Below are positions 51,222 through 60,239 of a DNA stretch of 64,000 nt, in pieces. The position numbers were made by a program, and so were the translations under genes. The notes under the pieces are model-generated. The model had not been told where the DNA came from. It searched no databases and was given only the letters and a program-made list of their open reading frames with translations. Position 1 is the first letter of the stretch. Each line of letters opens with the position of its first letter. The stretch comes from Bradyrhizobium sp. LTSP849. GTDB lineage: Bacteria; Pseudomonadota; Alphaproteobacteria; Rhizobiales; Xanthobacteraceae. The DNA lies in contig NZ_JYMR01000056.1 in NCBI RefSeq assembly GCF_000938255.1, positions 62,001 to 126,000 on the forward strand. The letters are read 5' to 3'.

Positions 51222-51960
51222 GAGCCCCTCCGCCTGCGCCTGCATAACCGGAGCCGAGGTAGGCGCGGATGACCTCGGGATTCTCGACAATCTCCTTCGG
51301 CGCGCCATCCGCGATCTTCTGGCCGTGGTCGAGCACGACGATATGACGGGCAACCGCCATGATCGCGCGCATCACGTGCTCGACGATGACGATCGTCAAG
51401 CCGCGCTGCGACAGTTTGCCGACCAGCGCAACCGCCTGATCGATCTCTGCCGGGTTGAGCCCCGCCATCACCTCGTCCAGCAGGAGGATGCGCGGCTGGG
51501 TCGCCAGCGCGCGCGCCATTTCGAGCCGGCGCTGGTCGATGGTGGTGAGGTCCTTGGCCGGCGTCTGTTCGCGCGCGGTGAGCCCGACGAAGTCGATGGC
51601 TTCGCGCGCCTTCTCGCGCGCGGCCACAATGTGGCGGTCGCGCAGGAAGGCGCCGGTCATGACATTGGCAAGCACCGTCATCGCGCCGAAGGGCTTTGCG
51701 ACCTGGAAGGTGCGTGCGAGGCCCAGCGCACAGACGTCGTGCGGCTTCAGGCCCACGACTTCCTGCCCGAAGGCCAGCACGGAGCCGGAATCGGCGCGAT
51801 GAAAGCCGGTGATGAGATGAAAGCTCGTGGTCTTGCCGGCGCCGTTCGGCCCGATCAGCGCCACCGTCTCGTTCTGCTTCACGGTGAAGCTGACGTCCTG
51901 CACGGCGCGCAAGCCGCCGAAGCGCTTGCTCAGGCCCTTTACCACCAGCGCATCCGTCAT
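51214..51960 (-). CDS. livG: Branched-chain amino acid-type ABC transporter ATPase (LivG)
   Basis: A 248-residue ABC ATPase: Walker A GPNGAGKTTSFHLIT, TTIDQRRLEMARALATQ as the family-specific signature, and Walker B ILLLDEVMAGLNP. ATG 51960 gives MTDALVVKGLSKRFGGLRAV, the usual LivG start, and overlaps the livM stop (ATGA). It pairs with LivF to drive the LivHM permease. Confidence 0.93.
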   Translation of the reverse strand: MTDALVVKGLSKRFGGLRAVQDVSFTVKQNETVALIGPNGAGKTTSFHLITGFHRADSGSVLAFGQEVVGLKPHDVCALGLARTFQVAKPFGAMTVLANVMTGAFLRDRHIVAAREKAREAIDFVGLTAREQTPAKDLTTIDQRRLEMARALATQPRILLLDEVMAGLNPAEIDQAVALVGKLSQRGLTIVIVEHVMRAIMAVARHIVVLDHGQKIADGAPKEIVENPEVIRAYLGSGYAGAGGGAHA

Positions 51961-52967
51961 GGCGATGTTCTCACCCGCGCCGGGCGCCGGTCGAGATGCC
52001 GTTGCCAGATATCGTTGAACAGGCCCATCAAGCCGGTCGGTCGCCACAGGATGACCGCCATCAGGATCAGGCTGTAGACGGTGAGTTGGATGCCGCCGGT
52101 CGAGGAGCCGAGCCAGCTCTGCAGCAGGGCCGAGGTGGTCTCCAGCAGCACCGTGCCGACCACCGGGCCCCACAGCGTGCCGATGCCCCCGACGATCGAG
52201 ACCAGCGCAGCCTCGATCGAGATGTTGAAACTGAAGGCGGTCGCGGGATCGATGAAATAGATGTACTGGACGTAGAACGTTCCGGCGAGCGCGGTGAGGA
52301 ATGCGCTGATCATGTAGATGTGGCGCTTGATGCGCGGCGCGTTCACGCCGATCGCTTCCGCTGCGTCCTCATCCTCGCCGATGGCGACGAGGTAGTAGCC
52401 CATCCATGAGCGTTCGATGCGCCAGGTGATCACCAGCCCCAGCACCAGCAGGCCGAGCACCACATAGTAGTAGGACGCCTTGGTCTCGAACTGCATCATC
52501 AAGGGCGAGCTACCGAGATTGGGAATGGTGGTGCCTTCGGCGCCCCAGGCGAGATCGCGGAATTTCAGGAAGATCAGCATCAACGCCTGTGCGGTCGCGA
52601 TGGTGGCGATGGTGAAATAGGGGCCGCGCAGGCGAAAGCAGAGCCAACCGACCGGCAGGCTCGCCAGCATCGCGACGAAGCCGCCGGCGATCATGCCGAT
52701 CCATGGCGAGATGTCGAAATCGATCTGCATGATGGTCGAGGTATAGGCGCCGAGCCCGAAATAGGCAGCGTGGCCGAGCGACAGCTGCTTGGCATAGCCG
52801 CCCATCAGGTTCCAGGCGACTCCGAGGAACGAAAACAGGAGGATGCGGATGAAGATGTCGAGTGCGAATCCGTTCCTGACGAGTTGCGGGAGCAACAGCA
52901 GGATCACGCCGAGCGTGGCCAGCGCAAGCACCTGCCACTTGCCAGCGTTGTCAGTGTCCTTGCCCAC
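51957..52967 (-). CDS. livM: Branched-chain amino acid-type ABC transporter permease (LivM)
   Basis: A 336-residue inner-membrane permease with about eight or more hydrophobic helices, including the LivM signature LGVAWNLMGGYAKQLSLGHA and later EDEDAAEAIGVN (ATPase-contact loop). The GTG start overlaps the livH stop by one base (TAGTG). The C-terminus (LDRRPARVRTSP) is basic. It forms the transmembrane channel with LivH. Confidence 0.92.
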   Translation of the reverse strand: MGKDTDNAGKWQVLALATLGVILLLLPQLVRNGFALDIFIRILLFSFLGVAWNLMGGYAKQLSLGHAAYFGLGAYTSTIMQIDFDISPWIGMIAGGFVAMLASLPVGWLCFRLRGPYFTIATIATAQALMLIFLKFRDLAWGAEGTTIPNLGSSPLMMQFETKASYYYVVLGLLVLGLVITWRIERSWMGYYLVAIGEDEDAAEAIGVNAPRIKRHIYMISAFLTALAGTFYVQYIYFIDPATAFSFNISIEAALVSIVGGIGTLWGPVVGTVLLETTSALLQSWLGSSTGGIQLTVYSLILMAVILWRPTGLMGLFNDIWQRHLDRRPARVRTSP

Positions 52968-53836
52968 TAGCGCATTCTCCCACCGCCGAGGCCTTGCGGC
53001 TTGAACGCCAGCGTCAGCAGCAGCATCGCAAACACCACGATCAATCCGGAATCGGCGCCGACGAACTGGACGCCAAGCGATTCTGCAATTCCCATCATCA
53101 GGCTCGCGACCAACGCGCCGAGCACATTGCCGAGCGTGCCCAGCACGACCGCAACAAAGGCCATCAGCACGAACACCTGGCCTACGAACGGATAGGCTGA
53201 ATAAAACGGCATCAGGAGCGAGCCCGCGGCGCCCGCAAGCGCCAGGGCGGCGCCGAAGGCGACACAGAACACGCGGTTGGGGTTGATGCCCATGAGCGTC
53301 GCGACATCGCGGTTCTGCGCTGCCGCGCGCATCGCCTTGCCGAGATCGGTCGCGCGCAGGAAGGCCCACAACGCGCCGCTCAGGGCCATCGCGACCACGA
53401 AGGCGATCAGCTTCGCCTCCGGAATGTATAGTCCGCCGAAGTGAAAGGCTTCATCCGAATAGGAGGTGTGAACCGTGCGGTAGTTCGCGGTGAACAGCAA
53501 CAGCGCAAGATTGAGCAGCAGCAGCGACAGCGCAAAGGTCAGGAAGATCTGCGGCATGTCGTTCGGCCCCAGCACCCTGCGGATCAGGAAATGCTGCACC
53601 AGCACGCCGATCACGAACAGGGCTGGCATCGACACGAGCAGCGAAACGATCGGGTCCACGCCGAAATAGGTGGCAAGGAAATAGCTGACATACATCCCGA
53701 TCATCACGAATTCGCCCTGGGCGAAATTGACGATCTTGACCACGCCGAAGATCAGCGTCACGCCGATGCTGACGAGTGCGTAGATGCCGCCGATGAGCAG
53801 GCCGTTGATGACGGCCTGGGCCACTGTCTCCAGCAT
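52967..53836 (-). CDS. livH: Branched-chain amino acid-type ABC transporter permease (LivH)
   Basis: A 289-residue permease with multiple membrane helices and the LivH signature INGLLIGGIYALVSIGVTL, then FGVVKIVNFAQGEFVMIGMY and the loop GKAMRAAAQNRDVATLMGIN that contacts the ATPase. ATG 53836 is chosen because this N-terminus is normal for LivH. It is preceded by its binding-protein gene 31 bp upstream in transcription order. Confidence 0.93.
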   Translation of the reverse strand: MLETVAQAVINGLLIGGIYALVSIGVTLIFGVVKIVNFAQGEFVMIGMYVSYFLATYFGVDPIVSLLVSMPALFVIGVLVQHFLIRRVLGPNDMPQIFLTFALSLLLLNLALLLFTANYRTVHTSYSDEAFHFGGLYIPEAKLIAFVVAMALSGALWAFLRATDLGKAMRAAAQNRDVATLMGINPNRVFCVAFGAALALAGAAGSLLMPFYSAYPFVGQVFVLMAFVAVVLGTLGNVLGALVASLMMGIAESLGVQFVGADSGLIVVFAMLLLTLAFKPQGLGGGRMR

Positions 53837-53867
53837 CGGAACCCTCTCGTCTTCAGCTCTTGCGTCT

Positions 53868-55124
53868 TCAGCTCTTGATGAGCGGTGCGCGGGCGTCTTC
53901 CTGGGGGAAGACGCTTGCAAGGTCGCCGTTCTGCCACTGCACGCCCACGGGGCGGCCATAGACATTCTTGCCGTCGGGCCCGAACTTGACCTTGCCGCCG
54001 GGCGTCATCGCCGCATAACCCGAGGATAGGTCGAGCGTCGACAGCGCCTCTCGCACCTTCTGCGGATCGGCGGAAGCGGCGCGCTCCAGCGCGTCCGCCA
54101 GCATGAAGGTCTGTGCCACCAGCCCGCCCGCATATTCAAACAGGAAATCGCCGGTGATTTTCTTGTAGGCCTCGTTCACCTTTTGGCAATCCGGACTCAT
54201 GTCGTGATTCCAGTGGGCGATCCCCTGCAGGCCTTCGGCAAGCTTGCCGACATTCTTGTAGAAATCCGGAATGACAAAGCCGCCGGAGCCTCCATTGATC
54301 GCAACGTTGAGGCCGACCTGCTTCACCGTGCGCACGATCAGGATCAAATCGTTGAGGTAGGAGACCGAAAACAGCGCATTCGCCCCAGAAGCCTTCACCT
54401 TGTTGATCAGGGGACCCGCATCCGTGAAGCCCGCCGAATAGGGCTCGAACATCACGATCTCGACGCCTTCGCCTGGTGCCAGCTCCTTCAAGCCGTTCGA
54501 GGTGGAGGTGCCGAAAGCCGTGTTCTCGAAGATCACGGCCACTTTCGGCTGGTCACTGACGAGCTTGGACATCTGGAGCTGCGCGCGGGCGAATTGCGAG
54601 GCGCGCGCGAACGGCGTGAAGGTGAACTTGCGGCCCTTGTTGAGCTGGTCGGAGCTCGAGCCGGTAATGATCGGCATCTTGGCGCGCTCGCAGACTTCGC
54701 TCGCGATCAAGGTGAGCGCGCTGGCGAAGCAGCCGTGGATCGCCGATAATTTATTGCCAGTGATCAGCCGGTCGGTCTCGGTCCGGGTCACGGTGGTATC
54801 GCTCTGCACATCAGAGATGATGAGGTTGAGCTTCGCACCGCCGAGCGATTTGATGCCGCCGGCGTCATTGATCATCTCCACCGCAAGCTTTGCCGCGGCG
54901 ACGCAGCCGACGCCGATCTGCGCCATGCTGCCGGTGGTGGGATAGAGCGCACCGATATTGACGGGATCAGCAGCGTAACCACGGAGCGGCACCGCGCCGA
55001 AGGCCCCGGCAGCCAATGCACCGCCCGCCTTGATGAGGAATCTGCGGCGGCTGTGTTGCTTGGAGAGGAGGGGCTTCGGTGCGCTCTCGCGATCGAGGAC
55101 GGATTTGTGGCGTCGTCTGCTCAT
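53868..55124 (-). CDS. livK: Substrate-binding protein of Liv-type transporter, Tat signal
   Basis: A 418-residue type I periplasmic binding protein, first gene of livKHMGF. The N-terminus is long and basic with a twin-arginine motif SRRRFLIKAGGALAAGAFG, so it is probably Tat-exported. The mature domain begins VNIGALYPTTGSMAQIG and continues NDAGGIKSLGGAKLNLIISD. The ligand cannot be read. It is divergent from a GntR/FCD regulator with an operator palindrome between. Confidence 0.92.
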   Translation of the reverse strand: MSRRRHKSVLDRESAPKPLLSKQHSRRRFLIKAGGALAAGAFGAVPLRGYAADPVNIGALYPTTGSMAQIGVGCVAAAKLAVEMINDAGGIKSLGGAKLNLIISDVQSDTTVTRTETDRLITGNKLSAIHGCFASALTLIASEVCERAKMPIITGSSSDQLNKGRKFTFTPFARASQFARAQLQMSKLVSDQPKVAVIFENTAFGTSTSNGLKELAPGEGVEIVMFEPYSAGFTDAGPLINKVKASGANALFSVSYLNDLILIVRTVKQVGLNVAINGGSGGFVIPDFYKNVGKLAEGLQGIAHWNHDMSPDCQKVNEAYKKITGDFLFEYAGGLVAQTFMLADALERAASADPQKVREALSTLDLSSGYAAMTPGGKVKFGPDGKNVYGRPVGVQWQNGDLASVFPQEDARAPLIKS

Positions 55125-55204
55125 GCCGTTTCCTCCCTGTTCGGATCTGTCGCTGGGCCTTGGGCCCGCCGTCCGTCTTGCCGAGGAGCGTAACCCCTCG
55201 CGAA

Positions 55205-55216
55205 ATTGTTTACAAT
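55205..55216. promoter_or_regulatory. GntR/FCD operator palindrome
   Basis: ATTGT-TT-ACAAT, an inverted repeat in an AT-rich stretch between the divergent livK and gntR genes. It fits the general FadR-subfamily pattern (T-GT-N-AC-A). The adjacent GntR protein is the likely binder. Confidence 0.6.
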
Positions 55217-55289
55217 ATCGTTAGCAATATTATTATCCGGCGGAGAGGGTGCTGCGCCTGCGCGGGGCGCGTTGACGGATCGGGACAGA

Positions 55290-56051
55290 ATGGCCGCGAA
55301 ATCGCTCAAGCCAATGAAGGTAGGCGCCAAGGTCGCGGAGAAGGCTCTGGACAAGTCCGCCGACGGCGCCGCCCGACCGGCGCAGCCGCCGGCCGCGACC
55401 GAGATGATCGCGCGGCGCATCGAGGAAGATATCGTGCTAGGGCGACGGCATCCGCGCGAGCGTCTGATTGAGCAGGACCTTTGCGATCTGTTCCAGACTC
55501 ATCGCGGCGACGTGCGGCTTGCGCTGTTCGAACTGGAAAGAAAGGGATTGATCGATCGCATCCCCAATCGCGGCGCGATGGTGCGCGGATTGACGCCGCA
55601 TGAGGTGCGCGAGATCTACGCCGTCCGCGAGGAACTGGAGGTGATGGCGGTGCGCATCATCCCGTTCCCAGTTGCACCACGCGAAATCAGTCGGCTCGAA
55701 GAACTTCACCGCGAGCACAGCGCGGCCGTCGCATCCGGTGATCTGCTCACCGTGTTCTACAGCAATCTGAGCTTTCACCAGACGTTGTTCGGCCTGTGCG
55801 GCAATTCCTGCCTGATCGAGACCATCGATCAGTTGGCACGAAAGGTCCACGGAATACGCTTCTATGCCAATGCATCGCCGAAATCGCTCGATCGCGCGCG
55901 GCTTGATCATTTGCGGATGATTAAGGCGCTGCGCGGCGGACGTCGCGACGAGTTGATCTCACTGACCCGCCGGCATCTAAGACCCTCGCCGGAAGCCTAC
56001 ATCAAGGCATACGAGCAGCGTTTCGGTAAGGGCGACGTGGCAGGGTCGTAG
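55290..56051 (+). CDS. GntR-family (FCD) transcriptional regulator
   Basis: A 253-residue regulator. About 35 basic/Ala-rich residues precede the winged HTH (about 38-105: ATEMIARRIEEDIVLGRRHP, RERLIEQDLCDLFQTHRGDV, ALFELERKGLIDRIPNRGAM). The C-terminal FCD ligand domain has LSFHQTLFGLCGN and LDHLRMIKALRGG. It is divergent from the livKHMGF operon, which it likely controls in response to the transported compound or its metabolite. Confidence 0.9.
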   Translation: MAAKSLKPMKVGAKVAEKALDKSADGAARPAQPPAATEMIARRIEEDIVLGRRHPRERLIEQDLCDLFQTHRGDVRLALFELERKGLIDRIPNRGAMVRGLTPHEVREIYAVREELEVMAVRIIPFPVAPREISRLEELHREHSAAVASGDLLTVFYSNLSFHQTLFGLCGNSCLIETIDQLARKVHGIRFYANASPKSLDRARLDHLRMIKALRGGRRDELISLTRRHLRPSPEAYIKAYEQRFGKGDVAGS

Positions 56052-56162
56052 GAGCGGCGCGGCCAGAAACCCAACAGCGAGCCAGCGCCGCTTCAAGCCG
56101 TTGTTCGGGGCATCAATCGATTCAGTCTCTGCCCGTGATTTGGCAGTCGTTCCGCCCGAGGC

Positions 56163-56855
56163 TCAAAGCATCGGCTCGAACTGGCAGTGCACGAGCATCT
56201 CGGAAACCGAAGCGTTGTTCGGCAGCATGAGCGCTGTTTCCGCCAGGCGGGCGATATCGCCGGGCTGGCTCATCTCGTGGCGGGGAATCTCGTCGTCATT
56301 CAGGGTCATGTCGGTGGCAACATAGCCCGGGCAGATCACGGTCGCCCGAATGCCCGCCGCGCGCCCTTCCCGGCGAATGCCGTGGGTGAGTGCGACCACG
56401 GCGAATTTCGTCATCGCGTAGCCGACGTTGCTGCCCACGCGCTTCCCGGACAGCGATCCCAGATTGATGACCCGCCCATGACCGCAGACGGCCAGATGGG
56501 GGAGGGTGGCTCTGACAAGGCGCAGGGGGCCCTTGACGTTGACGCGCCACATCTCATCCAGTTCGCTCTCGCCCTCGTCGGAGACGCGAACCCTCGGATT
56601 GATTCCGGCCGCGTTGACGATGGCGTCGACGCCGCCCCATCGCGCAACCGTTGCATTGGCCCATGCGAGCGGGCTTTTGGCGTCCTCGGCGTCATAGCGA
56701 TGCGTCATCAGCCGCTCGCTCTCCGCGAGCCGGCTCGGATCGCGGAGCCCCGCGGAGACCCGGAAACCCGACGCCAGCAGCCGCTCGACGACTGCGCGTC
56801 CGATGCCGCGCGAAGCACCCGAGACCATCACGATCCGATTGTCGACCTCCAACAT
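56163..56855 (-). CDS. Short-chain dehydrogenase/reductase
   Basis: A 230-residue classical SDR. The cofactor motif VSGASRGIGRAVVERLL is close to the N-terminus, followed by NAAGIN, INLGSLSGKRVG and the catalytic GYAMTKFAV (YxxxK). ATG 56855 gives MLEVDNRIVMVSGAS, a normal SDR start; an upstream in-frame start would add 22 residues. It is divergent from another SDR gene, and both may act on the substrate of the aminotransferase/ABC cluster to the right. Substrate unknown. Confidence 0.9.
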   Translation of the reverse strand: MLEVDNRIVMVSGASRGIGRAVVERLLASGFRVSAGLRDPSRLAESERLMTHRYDAEDAKSPLAWANATVARWGGVDAIVNAAGINPRVRVSDEGESELDEMWRVNVKGPLRLVRATLPHLAVCGHGRVINLGSLSGKRVGSNVGYAMTKFAVVALTHGIRREGRAAGIRATVICPGYVATDMTLNDDEIPRHEMSQPGDIARLAETALMLPNNASVSEMLVHCQFEPML

Positions 56856-57091
56856 TTCGATTCCGTCTCCCAGGGATGAGCAAAGCCGTTTCAAAGTGTA
56901 AGGGGGCACGACGGGAAGCAAGTAAGAAAAATTCGCTCTACCGGCATTGTGCGTGCTTATGGCTCGCCGGTGAAGGACGCCGTCGGGGACATTGGATGTC
57001 CTTATGAGGGCAGAACAAATCCGCTCTATGCGTGCGTGCGCCCGTGCACGTAGTTTTCCGTCGCTCTGTTTGACGGCAAAGAGCCTTGCGG

Positions 57092-57895
57092 ATGGGATTT
57101 TCAGACTATCGGACGGCGTTGGTGACGGGCGCGTCCTCGGGCATCGGAGCTGCGACGGTTCGTCGCCTCCGCGCCGAGGGGCTCGAGGTTCATGCGTTGG
57201 GCCGTGACGCGCAGCGGCTGGCGAGGTTGTCGGCGGAGACCGGGTGCCGTATAGGCGAGGTCGATGTGAATGACCTCGAGGCCCTGACGCGTCTCGCGAC
57301 CTCGGCCGCGTTCGATATTCTCGTCAACAATGCCGGCCAGTCGCGCCGCAGCAATATCCTGGACACCGCGACCGACGATGTCGACATACTCGTCGACGTC
57401 AATTTGCGCGCGGTCCTGCACCTGACGCGGCTCGTCGTGCCCGGCATGGCGAGGCGCAATCGCGGCCACGTGGTCAACGTCTCGTCGATCGCCGGCCACT
57501 ATGCTTTCGGCGAGAACGCGACGACCTTCAATTCATCCGTCGCCTATCACGCGACGAAGGCAGGCGTTCATTCGCTGTCGCAGCAATTGCGTGTAGATCT
57601 CCATGGCACCTGCGTCCGTGTCACAGAAGTATCGCCAGGACGCGTCGCGACGAGCATCTTCCAGAATCAGAACGCTGCCGATAACCCGGATGCGCGCTTC
57701 GTGGGGGCGTTCGAGACGCTCCAGTCCGAGGACATCGCAGAAGCCATCGCGTTCGCCGTGGGATCGCCGGCGCGGATGAACGTGGCGATGATCGAGGTCG
57801 TGCCGACGTTCCAGGTCGTGGGCGAGTTGCGATTCGCGAGCCGATCCGAGACTGTCCGACGCACTGAAGTGATAAGTGGAGCTGATAATGCCTGA
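57092..57895 (+). CDS. Short-chain dehydrogenase/reductase (first gene of transport cluster)
   Basis: A 267-residue classical SDR with VTGASSGIGAATVRRLR, NNAGQSRRSN, VNVSSIAGHY and active-site YHATKAGVHSL. The ATG at 57092 is preferred; a TTG two codons earlier is possible. Its stop region overlaps the aminotransferase start by eight bases, so the two are co-transcribed. It would oxidise or reduce a hydroxy/keto group of the compound handled by the aminotransferase. Confidence 0.9.
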   Translation: MGFSDYRTALVTGASSGIGAATVRRLRAEGLEVHALGRDAQRLARLSAETGCRIGEVDVNDLEALTRLATSAAFDILVNNAGQSRRSNILDTATDDVDILVDVNLRAVLHLTRLVVPGMARRNRGHVVNVSSIAGHYAFGENATTFNSSVAYHATKAGVHSLSQQLRVDLHGTCVRVTEVSPGRVATSIFQNQNAADNPDARFVGAFETLQSEDIAEAIAFAVGSPARMNVAMIEVVPTFQVVGELRFASRSETVRRTEVISGADNA

Positions 57896-59090
57896 ACTCG
57901 CAAACCGCCTGAAGACCGTGAAGATATCGGCTTCGGCGGCGATGACGGACAAGGCGCGCGAACTTCGCGCCGCAGGCGTCAAGATCATCGGCCTGTCGTC
58001 CGGTGAGCCCGATTTTCCGACGCCACCGCATGCGATCGAGGCTGCGCATCGGGCGGCGCTGGCGGGCGATACCAAATATCCGGCGCAGCCGGGGACCGTC
58101 GCGCTGAGGACCGCGGTCCAGCGCAAGTTCAAGCGCGAGAACAATCTCGACTATGCCCTCGACGAGATCTTGGTCGCCAATGGCGGCAAGCAGATCATCT
58201 TCAACGCGCTGCTCGCCACCTGCAATCCCGGCGACGAGGTCGTCATTCCGGCACCGGGCTGGATCACCTATGCCGACATCGTGCGCTTTGCCGAGGCGAC
58301 GCCGGTCGCGGTGCCGTGCCCGGAGAACAACCAGTTCAAGCTGCGGCCTACGGACCTCGACGCTGCGATCACGCCTCGGACCAAGTGGCTGATCCTGAAT
58401 TTTCCCAACAATCCGACCGGCGCGGCATGCACGCGCGAGGAGATGCGTGCGATCGCGGACGTCATGCTCAGCCATCCCGACGTCTGGATCCTCACCGACG
58501 ACATCTACGAACACCTCACCTATGACGGTTTCGAGTTCTGCACCATCGCGGAGGTTGAGCCGAGGCTGAAGAATCGTGTCGTGACTGTCAACGGCGCGTC
58601 CAAGGCCTATGCGATGACGGGCTGGCGGGTCGGCTATTGCGGCGGTCCGAAGGACCTGATCGCCGCCATGAACAATGTCCACGGTCAGGCGACCGGCGGA
58701 ATCTGCACCGTGAGCCAGGCGGCGGCAGTCGCGGTCCTGGACGGTCCGCAGGATTTCCTGAAGGAGCGCGCGGACATCTATCGCGACCGGCGCGATCTGG
58801 TGGTCAAGCTCCTCAATCAGATCCCCGGCATCACCTGCCACAAGCCGGAAGGGGCCTTCTATGTGTTTCCGAACATCGCCGGCTGTATCGGCAAGACCAC
58901 GAAAGCGGGACGGCGGCTGGAAACCGATGCCGACTTCATTTCCGCGCTGCTGGAAGAGCAGCATGTCGCGGCCGTGCCCGGCGGCGCCTATGGCATGAGC
59001 CCGTACTTTCGTATCTCCTATGCGACCGACACCGAGTCGCTCAAGGAAGGCTGTCGGCGCATCGCGAGCTTCTGCGAAAGCCTGCGCTGA
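57888..59090 (+). CDS. PLP-dependent aminotransferase (aspartate aminotransferase fold I)
   Basis: A 400-residue class I/II aminotransferase. Visible are LSSGEPDFPTPPHAIEA, ILNFPNNPTGAACTREEM, the PLP-binding region NGASKAYAMTGWRVGY (Schiff-base Lys in SKAYAMTG) and the C-terminal PYFRISYATD with the substrate-carboxylate Arg. It resembles the AspB/aromatic aminotransferase group of rhizobia. It transfers an amino group between an amino acid and a 2-oxoacid. It is in an operon-like run with the SDR and an ABC importer, suggesting uptake and deamination of an amino-acid-like compound. Confidence 0.93.
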   Translation: MPELANRLKTVKISASAAMTDKARELRAAGVKIIGLSSGEPDFPTPPHAIEAAHRAALAGDTKYPAQPGTVALRTAVQRKFKRENNLDYALDEILVANGGKQIIFNALLATCNPGDEVVIPAPGWITYADIVRFAEATPVAVPCPENNQFKLRPTDLDAAITPRTKWLILNFPNNPTGAACTREEMRAIADVMLSHPDVWILTDDIYEHLTYDGFEFCTIAEVEPRLKNRVVTVNGASKAYAMTGWRVGYCGGPKDLIAAMNNVHGQATGGICTVSQAAAVAVLDGPQDFLKERADIYRDRRDLVVKLLNQIPGITCHKPEGAFYVFPNIAGCIGKTTKAGRRLETDADFISALLEEQHVAAVPGGAYGMSPYFRISYATDTESLKEGCRRIASFCESLR

Positions 59091-59133
59091 CCGGACATCC
59101 CGATGCCGGGCTTTACCCCCGGGGAGGACAAAG

Positions 59134-59193
59134 ATGCTGTCAGCAGCACTTACCGATCAAGATTGGAGCAGTATGCCGCACCAATTGTCATAA
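59134..59193 (+). CDS. Possible 19-residue leader peptide
   Basis: A short frame with a very good ribosome-binding site (GGGGAGGA, then five bases, ATG) encoding MLSAALTDQDWSSMPHQLS. It lies between the aminotransferase and the ABC importer. No known family; a leader or a chance frame after a degenerate start. Confidence 0.3.
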   Translation: MLSAALTDQDWSSMPHQLS

Positions 59194-59306
59194 TCGATCC
59201 TAATGCCCCTAAACGAAGATGTTCTTGGCCCCGTAGGATGCCGGCGCATAAGCTTTAAGCAAAGAAGGGGTATGCCTTGGTATCGCGCAGTCCAGGACGG
59301 CCAGCG

Positions 59307-60239
59307 ATGACCACCAGCGACGATGCGGTGGCGGTTTTGGGCGTTGAAACCCCACCGGTTGCCCGACAGGGATCGCGGTGGCGCCTGGCCTTGCCTGTCG
59401 GACTTCTCGCAGTCCCGATGTTGGCATTCCTGACCTATTTCTTCTTCTATCCGGCGATACGGCTGCTGTTCTCCAGCATCCTGACCCAGAACAGCCTGGG
59501 AATCATTGGTCGCCCGTTCACGCTTGCGCACTATGCGCGCTTGATCGATGTCGAACTCTATGCCCGCGTGCTTTGGACGACGCTTCGGATCAGCGCGATC
59601 ACCTCCGTGCTCGCGACGGTGCTTGCCTATCCGGTCGCGTTGGTCATGGTCAAAAGCCGCCCGATCGTCACGCGGAGCATTACGCTGATTGTCATCGCGC
59701 CCTTGATCGTCAGCGTGGTCGTGCGTGGATATGGCTGGCAGCTGGTGCTTCAGAACGGCCCGAAGGGGATGTTGAACTGGATCCTGATGACCCTGCACAT
59801 CGTCAATGAGCCGTTGTCGATTCTGTACACCGAAACGGCCGTCGTCATCGGATCGCTGCACGTATTCTTTCCGATGATGGTCCTGCCGCTGGCGTCGGCG
59901 CTCGGCAAGATCGATCCCAATCTCGAAGATGCTGCCCGCACACTTGGCGCGCCATGGTGGAAGGTGTTCCTTCGGGTGACGCTGCCATTGAGCATGCCCG
60001 GCTTCGTGGCGGGCTTCACGCTGGTATTTTCGCTCACCGCCGGTTCTTTCGTCATTCCAGCGATCCTCGGCGGCGCTTCAGCGGTCATGCTCGGCAATCT
60101 GATCGAGCAACAGATCTTCGTCGTCTATGATTGGCCATTCGGCGCTGCCATCGCCGTGGTTCTCGTCGGCCTCGTCCTCGCAGTCAACGGTGTCTCGATG
60201 TGGCTTCTGGAAGGCCGCCGTCTCAGGAGGGCCGATTAA
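59307..60239 (+). CDS. ABC transporter permease, spermidine/putrescine (PotB) type
   Basis: A 310-residue permease with a hydrophobic helix near 30-52 and five further helices. The EAA loop is seen as NLEDAARTLGAPWWKVFLRV. The pattern VLAYPVALVMVK and the family organisation match PotB-type permeases of polyamine/opine-like importers. ATG 59307 is chosen over an upstream TTG. It is adjacent to a PotC-type permease, with a one-base stop/start overlap (TAATG). Confidence 0.9.
   Translation: MTTSDDAVAVLGVETPPVARQGSRWRLALPVGLLAVPMLAFLTYFFFYPAIRLLFSSILTQNSLGIIGRPFTLAHYARLIDVELYARVLWTTLRISAITSVLATVLAYPVALVMVKSRPIVTRSITLIVIAPLIVSVVVRGYGWQLVLQNGPKGMLNWILMTLHIVNEPLSILYTETAVVIGSLHVFFPMMVLPLASALGKIDPNLEDAARTLGAPWWKVFLRVTLPLSMPGFVAGFTLVFSLTAGSFVIPAILGGASAVMLGNLIEQQIFVVYDWPFGAAIAVVLVGLVLAVNGVSMWLLEGRRLRRAD

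Noticed and set aside
57621..58964. A 447-codon minus-strand frame
   Set aside because: Antisense to the SDR and aminotransferase genes; no domain visible.
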